Source: Dendrolimus kikuchii
Lineage: Eukaryota; Arthropoda; Insecta; Lepidoptera; Lasiocampidae
Direction of reading: 5' to 3'
Assembly: GCA_019925095.2 (NCBI GenBank)
Contig: CM034407.1
Location: 2,238,710-2,302,709, forward strand
DNA length: 64,000 nt
Below, one piece after another: positions 22,501-34,500 of this stretch. The first letter of the stretch is position 1. Every line of letters starts with the position of its first letter. The position numbers and the translations under genes were made by a program. Below the pieces are notes generated by a model that saw only the letters and a program-made list of their open reading frames with translations, had not been told where the DNA came from and made no database searches.

Positions 22501-25500
22501 TTCATCATGCATTCTTTCTACATGTCCGAACCACCGGAGCATTCCTTTCCTTACCTTCATCCCGATACTCTCTTTCAGATCAACTGTCTTTCTTACTTCG
22601 GTATTAGGAACGCGGTCCGCGAGCGTCACTCCGCAGATTTTGCGCAGTGCTCGCATCTCGACCGCGTTTACTCTACTTTCATGCTCTTTCTTCCATACCC
22701 AACTCTCGCTTCCATACGTGAGCGTAGGTACCAGCACTGGTGTTAGCACGTGGTATATATATATTATATATATATTTGTTTGTTACAACTCCATTCATTC
22801 TTTGAAAAGTATTTGTAATACGACTTCTTATGTATTAAAAAAGAGCCTGAGATAATATCGAGGGTTGAAAGGCTATATTTGTTTTAAGCGACATTTTGTG
22901 TGAGACTTAACACTATGGGTTTTTTTATCCTAATGTCTCAACTTAAAGAAATATAAAGAACCTGACATCTAGTTTCAATCTATAGATGTTTTTTTTTACC
23001 ACATTTTTTTTTAACACATCACTAACGATGTGTTTTTTTGGGTCATTTGAAACTTCAAATTTTTCTCCCGACAATTTTTAAAAATGTCGTTTAAAACAAA
23101 TAACCTTTCACCCATCGATATATAAATAATTATGATGAAAAACTATTTTTTAGCTAGAAATGTTGTTGGGGAGTTTCTACCCACTTCTTCTCCTGCAAAC
23201 AGCGATAACACCTTGTACATAGAATAGGAAGTAGATTTAGGTTTTGACTTACATGTATGACCTTCAAAAAGTGTTCTCCAGTAAAACTTATCTCTATATA
23301 CAAAACAAAGTCGTGTTAGTTACACCATTTATAACTCAAGAACGGCTGGACCAATTTCTATTATTTTTGTGTTTTTGGAATTTTCTTCAGAATAGGATCC
23401 GGAATAGGATAATAAGTATTAAAATATGATATTCATCAATAAAAAAATTATCATTAAAAAACATCAGTCACAACATCATTCATTTGTTATGATCTTTCCC
23501 GGCCTATTTCGGCAATGGTGATTTCATTTGAACTCATTTTCATTTGTCTGATTTAGGTGAATTACTTTTGTGTGTGATAAAACTACGTTTTAACGGTTTT
23601 AAACGCGGTAATTTACTTGATTTTAGTTATTCATTTATTATGTATACAAGTCGCGAAAACTTAAGAAAATATTATTTTTGTTTATTTTATTGTTTATTGT
23701 ATTCAAGTGGGTCCCGGGATGGCTTGGATTCAAATTTGAACCAAGTAGATGGCGCTGTAATCGGGTTCCGGGATTTAGGGGAAATTATTTTTGTGTGTGT
23801 TCAAGTGGTTCCCGAGATGGTATCACGATTGGACCCAGTAGGAGGCGTCGCTGAACATCTCTTTAGCGGTGGGACCGATTTTGATGATTTTTTGGGGTTT
23901 TTTCAAGTAGATTCGAAAATGGTTTAGATCAACTATTGGTCCCGGTTGATGGCGTTGAAATCGGTTTCTAGAATTTTTTTTGAGGGCAAGACAACGTCTG
24001 CCGGGTACAGCTAGTTTTGAATAAAAACTTTTAAATTTTAATTTGTAGTGAACGTTCCGATCGCAACCGGGATTTAACGCTCGGATGATGATGACTGAAA
24101 ATTAGATCTCATCGTTTATGATTTTGTGAAACATTCGATCAGTAAGAACAGTGTCTAGACAGTATTGCTCCATCACAGTCTCTGTCAACCACGTTCTATG
24201 AAGACATGACTTGCAAATCCACGAATTCGATGCTTTGTTATCGAAGTCAAGCAACTTCTTATAAATAATACAATCAGCAGACACTCGCTTTGTCTTTATT
24301 ATTATTTCAGCCGCTTGTTTGTTCTCTCCGCTTACTTTCAGATTTTCCTGATCGATTCCGGTTGGCATATGTTATTTTCAATATTAAAAATACGTATATG
24401 TATTGTATATATGTATATATTAGGCATGTATATATATATGTGTGTTTTTATATTATTATTTTTTTTTATTGCAGGAGTTCAGCAAACAGGCAGACGGCCC
24501 ACTTGATAGAAAGCGGTTACCATCGCCTATGGACATTTGCAACACCAAAGGTGCTACAAATGTGTTGCTGCTCTCTTAAGGGGGACTGGAACCTGGTCAC
24601 TAATGCCGGAACACAACTTATGGTGGTTATGGCGACATACTCTAGAGCAGGGATGGTAGCCATCCAGTCGCGCAAATGCCCTACCACCTGGCTGTCGGTT
24701 GTTTTGTCGCCTCTACGACAGGCCGCCCGGCCGCAGGAAATTGTATTCTTTCTCCGTTTCTGCACGGATTAAATATGTAAAATATGTATGTAAGTTTATA
24801 TATGTATTTTATTATGTAGAAAAATATTTTCAATAAGTAAATTTAAATAACTCTTCCTCTTATTTTCCCACTCTCGCTAGACCCATAGGTTTGCTGGAAG
24901 AAAACTCTTTTCAGGGTTAAGCTTGCCTTTGTACATCAGCCCTATTTTGTAGTTTTATATGTAACTACTTTGTGTACAATAAGGAATAAAGCATAACAGT
25001 ATTTTTTTTAAATTTTCGAGTAAGGAATTTTTTGTGATTTTTGGGAAATTTTCACCGCATTGGCTTTTAATAAAAAAAAAAATTTACTAGCTGTCCCGGC
25101 AGACGTTGTTCTGACCTGAAGAAATAAAATTTAGAACCCGATTCCAGCGCCACCTACCGGATCCAAATATAAGCTATCTTTCAAGTCGGATCAAACTGCA
25201 CACGGTGTGCAAATTTGATTAAAATCGGTCAAGTAGTTTAGTCCATCGCGAACATACAACGTGACACGTATTTTTATATATATTAAGATTTCGAAGTTGT
25301 TTTTAAGTTGTCTAAGTCCTTGTGAATTGTACTTTCACAAGTAAAATAATTAACACCCTAACATCAATACAAGTTACAAAAATTATATAATAAAAATTAT
25401 ATTTTGCCAGGTGGTAGGGCATTTGCCCGACTGGATGGCTACCACCTCTGGTCTAAAGTATGTCGCCATAACAACCTTGAGTTGTGTTCCGGCATTAGTG

Positions 25501-28500
25501 ACCAGGTTTCAGTCTCACTTAAGAGAGCAGCAGCGCATTTGTAGTACCTTTGGTGTTGCATATGTCCATAGGCGATGGTAACCGCTTTCCATCAAGTGAG
25601 CCTTCTGCCTGTCTGCTGATCTCCTGCAATAAAAAAAACTAAAAAAAAACTTACAAGTGAAAAAACATATTCCCAGTAGATTAAATTAAATAAATTAAAA
25701 TTAAATTAAATTTAAAATTGAAAAAGGCAACACCATAGTTTCACCGTTTTTTTTTTTTACAATCATCACACTTTATATCTAAGTCAATTAATTACACGAC
25801 CATCAAACTGTGAAATGGTTTCTCATCTATAAAACAGTTGGCCAACAATTTCGTGAGTTCTTCTTGGTACTCCAAAGGCTGTCGTGTTGTAAGCAAATCA
25901 ATTATATTGATGTCAAATTGTGTAGAAATGATTTTTGTTGCTTAATGTTCAAAAGCGTCTAATTTTACGAAACCTTTATAAACTATTATAAATTAAAATA
26001 TTTGACTGTCAAAATCTTTGTTTATCTTACTGCCATGTGCAGCGATAAATGTATGTATGTTATGTATATATATATGACTTATTGTATTTCGCTTTAATAT
26101 ATACCAAACAGATAAATTATGGACATTACATACGTATAATAATTTTAAAATATGAAAATATAATATTAATATTTCTTACTAAATTATATAATTATTAACT
26201 TTATTCATAATAGTTATACCAGTTTTATAGGCTATGTGAACTAGTAGCGAAAACTTATGAAAATACATTTTTTTAAATTATATTTTACTTTATTTTTTAT
26301 TGCAGGAGTTCAGCAGAGAGGTAGACGGCCCACTGGATGGAAAGCGGTTACCATCGCCTATGGAAATTTGCAACACCAAAGGTGCTACAAATGCGCTGCT
26401 GCTCTCTTAAGTGAATCTGGAACCTGGTCACTAACGCCGGAACACAACTCAAAGTTGTTATGGCGGCATGCTCTAGACCAGGGGTGGTAGCCATCCAGTG
26501 GGGAAAATGCCCTACCACCTGGCTGTGGGTTGTTTAGTCGCCTCTTACGACAGGCCGCCCCAACGCAGGAAATTGTATTCTTTCTCCGTTCCTGCACGGA
26601 TAGAACTACATAGATTAACTAGAGTTTTTTGAGCCAAACCCTGGTAAGAAGCCGTATTTTACTTAGATAAAAATTTAAATAAGTTTTATATATCGCGAGT
26701 GAAGCCGCGGGCAGAAGCTAGAATATATATAAACCTACTTTAAAAATTATCTAACTGAGGTAAAAACCATTTAAAAATCCATTGCGTGGTTTAGAAGGAG
26801 TTAGTTATATACAGACAGGCAGACAGACGCGGGAAGCGACGTTGTTTTATACTATACTAGCTGTCCCGGCAGACGTTGTTCTGCCCTGAAGAAATAAAAT
26901 TTAGAACCCGATCTCAGCGCCACCTACCAGTTCCAACGGTTGTAAGCTATCCTATCTTTCAAGTTGGATCAAACTGCACACGGTGTGCAAATTTGATTAA
27001 AATCGGTCAAGTAATTTAGGAGTCCATCGCGAAACAAACAACGTGACATGTAATTTATATATATTAAGATAATAATAATGATGAAAATTATTTCATGTTC
27101 CCCGAACATTGCGACGGGCAGACGCCATAGTTCAAGCGTAACTTGCTTAATTTGGGGATATGCAATATTGGCCTTACTTACAATCGTCTCTTAAATTTTA
27201 AGCAAATGCTTAGCAGTCGAATAGTGAAAATCTTACCTATAAACTCCTCTTAAGCATAAGAGGTGGTAAAGTAACTCTTAAGTAACGGTAGAAATAACCA
27301 ACGTCGAGAGATAGTTTAAGACTGCTAAGAGGCAAGCTGGCGATTCGTAATACTGACCAAATTTCGCTCTCTTAGAAGAAAGAAGAAGAAAGAAAGAAAA
27401 ACGTGTATTTGTCAAAGGCGACACACACAAAATACATACTTTTAATTAGCAAAACAATTTTATAGTTGCATGCCGCAATTGGACAAATGAGTTTGACACT
27501 CTTCTGGTCTTTAATCGATTATTTTGGTTATAACCTACGTTTGTCATTCAAATTTCATTTATCTGTACGCCTCTTACATTTTTTTTTATTGCAGGAGGTC
27601 AGCAGACAGGCAGACGGCCCACTTGATGGAAAGCGGTTACCATCGCCTATGGACATTTGCAACGCCAAAGGTGCTACAAATGCGCTGCTGATCTCTTAAA
27701 GGAGAATGGAACCTGGTCACTAATGTCGGAATACAACTCAAGGTTGTTATGGCGACATACTTCAGACCAGGGGTGGTAGCCATCCAGTCGGGCAAATGCC
27801 CTACCACCTGGCTGTGGGTTGTTAAGTCGCGTCTTACGACAGGCCGCCCGGCCGCCGGAAATTGTATTCTTTCTCCGTTCCTGCACGGATAAAAGGTTAA
27901 CAACAGCTAATACACGTTTATAGGTGAAAAAATGAATGTTTGTCTGCCGATTAAAAAAAAAAATTTATACATGCCATCCACACTTACATACTAGAAAACT
28001 ACCCATACTATATCCTTCCTTCGAAGATACTTGGCGTCTCTCTGCGTATTCTACTGACTGTACAATGGGGATTTTGTTTTAAGTTTATGGCTTGGCAACT
28101 AGGCCTTTAAGCGAGGCGTGGTTGTATTGTAGGCTACAATCCACGCCATTCAACGGAGTTCTTGTGAAAACTCGAAAGGCCACATTTGACTATACAGTTC
28201 ACATTTCTCGCAAAAACACATAATTACTACTCAAAAACTATCAATATCCTACAACGATTGTTCATTTTAGAGTAATTTTACACATTTTTAGAAAATAAAA
28301 CTGCACACAAGACACACCTTCCATGATCAAATTGATCGTGTACTAGCAGAAGGTGATGTCAGGAGCCTTAAGAACAGACGAGCGTGTATGACAAGAGTTA
28401 TGAATGTCAAAGAAGCAAGTGAGGTGTGTAAGAATAAGCCTGAATGGCGCTCTGTTGTTCGTGCCTATCCCGCAAGGGAACTGGCGTGAAGTTATGCATG

Positions 28501-31500
28501 TATGTATGTAAAACTGCACAGCGCAACATCCCCTTTCAGGTCCTACCAAAAACTCCTAGAATGGGGTGTTCCGAGGAACTGTTTAGAATGGTGCCTTTGT
28601 CTTCTTTTTACCACCGCACCGCACGCCATCGGCTGGGCGTTCATCTCCACTTCCTAGAGCCGCTTCGCTCTTGTACGCAATGGTTCTCTAGAACTTTTCT
28701 CATGCGCACCGTGGGGATTTCAAATCAGCTCCCACAGCGCTACAATATGAGATTCTTTAAAAAGGTTTTCTTTTCTTGGTGACATCTCTGGTGTTGCAAA
28801 CGTTCATAGGCGACGGTAACCGCTTTCCATCAGGTGGGCCGTCGGCCTGTCTGCTGTACTCCTGCTATAAAAAAATATCATAGAAAATTTTGAAGTACAA
28901 ACCGAAGAATGTTCGTTCTCGTTGTTGTATCCCCCGTTTTTCTCCTCGTCTGCAGAGTCCCCTTCTTCTTCAAAGAATTCCACCTTTTTCTCGTACTCCT
29001 CTTTCTTGTGGATGTCGTGGCTGCCTTTCGTGCTGTGCCCTTTCGCATGTTTCCCTGATTCCTCATACTAAAATAAAGGTTAAATTGTGTTCTTGGCTAA
29101 AACCTGAAGATCATCTTTTTTTTAATGCAGGAGCTCAGCCAGACAGGCAGACGGCCCACTTGATGGAAAGCGGTTACCATCGCCTATGGACGTTAGCAAC
29201 ACCAAAGGTGCTACTAATGCGCTGCTGCTCTCTTAAAGGCGACTCGAACCTGGTCACTAATGTCGGAACACAACACAAGGTTGTTATGGCGGCATACTCT
29301 AGACCAGGGGTGGTCGCCATCCAGTCGAGCAAATACTCTACCACCTGGCTGTGGGTTGTTTAGTCGCCTCTTACGACAGGCCGCCGGGCCGCAGGAAATT
29401 GTATTCTTTCTCCGTTCCTGCACGGATAAAATCATCTTCTTTTATATTCTTTTGCTGTGTAGTTTTATATTCAACAAAATTGAAAAAATCATACCAAATC
29501 TCTAATATATGTAACTAGCTTCTGCCCGCGACTTTGTCTGCGTGGAATAGTTTAAAAAAAGTAAGTTTAAAAAACCCCCCGATTTTGAAACATTCTTCGT
29601 TGGTGCTCCGCTCCTATTGGTCTTAGCATGATGATATAGAGCCTATAGCCTTCCTCGATAAATGGGCTATCTAACACTCAATTTTTTAAATCAGACCAGT
29701 AGTTCCTGAGATTAGCGCGTTCAAACAAACAAACTTTTCAGCTTTATATGTTAGTATAGATTAATACGCTTGTCCAGGCCTCACGATGTTTTCCTTCACC
29801 ATTGCTATCACATGGCAATTGTATCAATATGCACATTAGGTCAGACAACTGCCCAAGTGGTGCACGCGTTTCGGCCAGGATTCGAACCCGCGCCCTTAGA
29901 GTTTGGACTATTGGATGCTATATATGTGCGGTCTGAAAAGTCTGCGAGATGTATTTTTACACCGTATAGTCATGCTTTTTTCATCATAAATATATTTATT
30001 CATTCCTTCTAAGGAACGTGCCCGCTTGAAGTCCTAGATATGGGTCCACCACTTGGGACTCGATCAGCACCACATCGTCATTCGGAAGTCACTCTTTCCG
30101 ACCCCAACTGGAGACAAGAGCCCAGCAGTGGGAGGTTTATGGACTGTTATTACATACTTTTGACTTTGATTTCATTAATATTTTTTTTTTATATTATGAC
30201 TTTTATTTTTAACATGTTTCACGATTTTCTTTTTTTTTTTATGACATGGTAATTATGACTTAAGAATGATATAGATAAATAGACAAATTGTAGTTTTTGT
30301 TTTGTGTTGTATTGTATTATTTAATTCCTTTTTTTAAATTTTAAATCTAATTTTCAAATATTGCATCAAATTTATTATAATTTTCTTAAAGTTGTATGAG
30401 CCAAATGCGTAACAAGAATTATTTTTTTAATGGAAACTTAGTTGAGATGTGTATGAACTTATTTGTTTTATATTGTAAGAATTATAATTATTGTATGTTT
30501 CCCAAATAAATTAAATAAATAAATAAATACTATCCGTGCGCAGAAAGTTTGCCGATAGCCTTATGATGTCACGCGTCGGTGGTCAGTAGGGTTGACAAAA
30601 ATGGTTACATAAATAGTTGTTGCAATAAATTTATACTTTACATATGTATATACAATAATAGTAAGTAATACCGTCTGCCCATTTTTCCATGTTCCCTGAA
30701 CATTGCGACGGGCAGACGCCATAGTCCCCATATTTCCAGACCTAGTACCATTAGCAGTTCACCACAATAGCCCCGTACTTTTTATCCTCATTTTCCACAA
30801 TAGTCCTACACTGGCCGGGGCTTGTCCTTGGGTGCATTACTATATGGTGTAGACAGGGATAATCGCCGGTCAGTGTCACGCCACATTTACATTAAATTTG
30901 TCAAGGGGCCTCTACGTGTTGGCCTTCCCATGGCCCCACGCAAGCCCTCCAAAAGCCATTTTTATGGCCCGTGGTATTGAAAGACAAACAATACAATAAC
31001 AGTAAGTAGTTATCGGCAAACCTTCTGCGCGCGGCTTATAGGTAGTATCAATAACGTGAGCCTGCTATATGCAACTCGCATTTTTTTTTAAATAATTGTT
31101 AACAGATACCCAATTAGAGATTTTCACTAATTATATTATATTGTTTCAGTAGTACGTAGTTATACAATACTCTATAAAACTAGTAACGGAATAGTTTATG
31201 GTTTAGACACCGCTTGGCTCCTAAAATACCAATCCCAAGTGGATCAACAGTATATCGCTTACATATATTATTTAAATAATGGCTTGCTCGCACTAGAAAT
31301 GCTATAACTCACTCCAGTCTATTGTACTATCATTTGTATAACGTTTATATCTTATATCTATATCTATACTAATATTATAAAGCTGAAGAGTTTGTTTGTT
31401 TGTTTGTTTAAACGCGCTAATCTCAGGAACCGCTGGTCCGATTTGAAATATTCTTTCAGTGTGGAATAGTACATTTATCGAGGAAGGCTATAGACTAAAT

Positions 31501-34500
31501 TATATTTTCAAAAAAATTAGGAATCCTTACTAAAAGTACAATAATGTAAACTAAGGTGTAAAAAAATGACCCGAAAAAATCCTTACACGGCGTGCGCTGC
31601 GAAAACTATTGATTATAGAACAAAACAATGTACTACCACTTTGCAGAACATATAATTGTCTATAAAAAATATCGCGTAACCATATGTCTAACTATTGTAG
31701 TTATCTCACAATAAGTGTTTTATTTTTTTAAATAATTAAAATGCCGTCCCTTCAAAAACTCTTTATTTTGTACCTTGGTATTAATCCTTATCAAAATAAA
31801 TTACTCCATATTCAAGACGAATTCAATACCTTTCTAGACCTTTTTGAATAATTCAATTCGGACTTTTCATTCAAAAGATATCGCGATATTTAAAATGTAA
31901 GTATTAGTGTTGTAGCCAAATTTACTAATATATATTGTGTGATTGAACGCGCTAATATCAGGAACTACTGGTCCGATTTGAAAAATTCTTTCAGTGTTAG
32001 ATAGCCCATTTATCGAGGAAGGCTACAGGTTATATATCATCACGCTAAGACCAATAGGAGTGGAGCACCAATGAAGAATGTTTCATAATCGGGGGGTTTA
32101 GAAGTCTATGGAGATTTAAGGTTAAGGAATCTATGGAGATTTGTCGCAGTATGAATTCTTAGTATGTCATTATTACGACGGTAACAATATTAGTAATTGT
32201 AATACAACTTCTATATATATTAAAAAAAAATGAGCCATAGATAAATAAATAACGATGATAAAAAAAAAATTGTCGCTTCTTCTCCTTTAAACAGCGATAA
32301 CACGTTGCAAAGCGGTGTATATAGAATAGAAATTAGATTTAAATTTTGAGTTACATGTATGTATGACCTTCAAAAAGTGGTCTCCAGTGGAAGTTATTTT
32401 GAATAAACAATTTTGAATTTGAATTTGAAAAAAATATATATCCCGTCGATTCTTAAGTGGTAAAAAATAAAACTTCTCACTGAAATCTAAATATAATTCA
32501 CGAGAATTTTGGACTTTTTTCTATAATGCAATTGTTTAGGGAACCGCTTTTGTATTTTTTCAAGTCGGTCAATATTTACGCCGTATACTCATGTCTTTCG
32601 CCAGTGTTCATTAGTTCAATCCATACCTTGGCATGCTTCTTGCCATGCTCTTCGTGATGATGCGCGCCGTAGTGGCCGGTCTCGTGGTGGTGCTCCTTGT
32701 CCATGCCGCCTTGGTCTTCATATTTACCAAGGTGATTCTCCTTGTCATGATGGCCTTTTGCGGCCTTCGTATCCTCATGGAAACCCTGCGAGAGATAAAA
32801 CATTGTCAGTAGATTATATAAAATTAATTGCCACACTGTTTGGCAATGATGATTCGTTGTGCGAAATACGAACCAGCCTTCTGATCACGGCTGGCATGAG
32901 TTTCTTACAAATAATACTACGTATTCCAATCACGAAATTTGACATTCCTGCTTCTGGTTAGAAATCAACGTAGGTGTGTACCTACATTTATTTCTAACGC
33001 CGATACACGTGCGTGTATCGGCGTATTTGGAAATTCTAACCCCTAAGGTGCTGAGTGTATCATGGGTGTTTTAACTTACGCGAACCAACCAATACAATAC
33101 ATAACATATGAAAGAAAGAAAAGACGTTTATTTGGTCTTCACATAGCGAGACACTTAGCGACGAATTAAACGATTTAGATATATAAACAACAGGTGCCTG
33201 ACGCTGGTTTTCAACTGCACCCTACGACGGACGGATGTTGCACTGTAACTTATATATATGTATGCACCGAGGAACTTTTCCTTATAAATTCCCGTCCGTC
33301 CTCGCCATCAAGAGAAGAATAAACTTCCAATTGAAGAATGTGCAAAACAAGACTAACATTGAACTTCGTGTCAGTGCTGTCACCGCGATATATAGTGAAA
33401 TGACAGTTGGAACACGACACAAAGAGAATATTTAAATTTAATAACTTAATTCTCCTAAGCAAATCCTAGTGAGTGTGTGAACTCCTGGGGGACAAGTGCA
33501 GTGTGGCACTGGTCTTTCGAAACACTTTTTCCAGTCCGCCGCAGACACCTCGTTTACAGCTTGCTCGAACGCTGACAGCGCATCTTCCGGCGACGAAAAT
33601 TGTATCCCTTTGAGCTGATTTTTTATTTTCGGGAATAAAAAGAAGTCACACGGTGCTAGGTCAAGGCTGTAACCCAGGAGTTGGACTGGTATGCTGTCCA
33701 GGAAGTCCCTCGTTTTGAGCGCGATATGGGCGGACGCGTTGTCGTTGTGGAGCAGTAGTCCGCGGAGCTGCTCACAACAGAGAAAACTTCAGCCAGGCGT
33801 TTGGTAGTTATACCATTCGGCGTTGATGCTTCTTTGGTTCCGAAAAGGAATTGACACCAAGCAGCCAGTCAAATTGAAAAAAACTCGCGATCAAAGTTTT
33901 CCACCCGCTTCTAGATCGCTTCACTTTGGTAGGCGTTGATTCGTTTTGAAACACCGAAACCGTCGACTGGCGCTTCGTTTTTGGATCATATTGATAAATC
34001 CAGGACTCATCACCTGTAAAGATGTCGTAAACACGCCGAGACGAGCCTGCTTCAAATTTGTTTATCATATCACGGCATGTTCGGTCCTTGCCTAGTGAAG
34101 TGGGTAGAACGTCGCTCCATGAATTTTGCTGTCTACCCTCTTTCTGTGTGAGGCGACGGCCAATGCACAGCAGGGTAGGGGCAGCTATTTTGGACTCTCG
34201 CAATCATCGATCAACGTTTGACGAGAACTACACCGCGCCGTGCGCTGTTACTTTTCTAAATCTGATCCACTTGTTGTGATCTCATACTTTAACTTCTTAA
34301 TTTCTAAAACTTATCATCTTGGTGTGATTAATGGCCGCGCCAAGAACATTTGCTATCCGTAAAGCTTTGTACTTCAAGTGTTAGCTCCAAAGTGGAATTT
34401 AGTGCCGTGTGCTGTTCCTGTGTGCATGCAACCTGAACCGAGCCAGGAGAGGGCGGATCTCAAGGTTGGTGGAGCTTCTGCTTTTCTAGTGCAAGGATTT

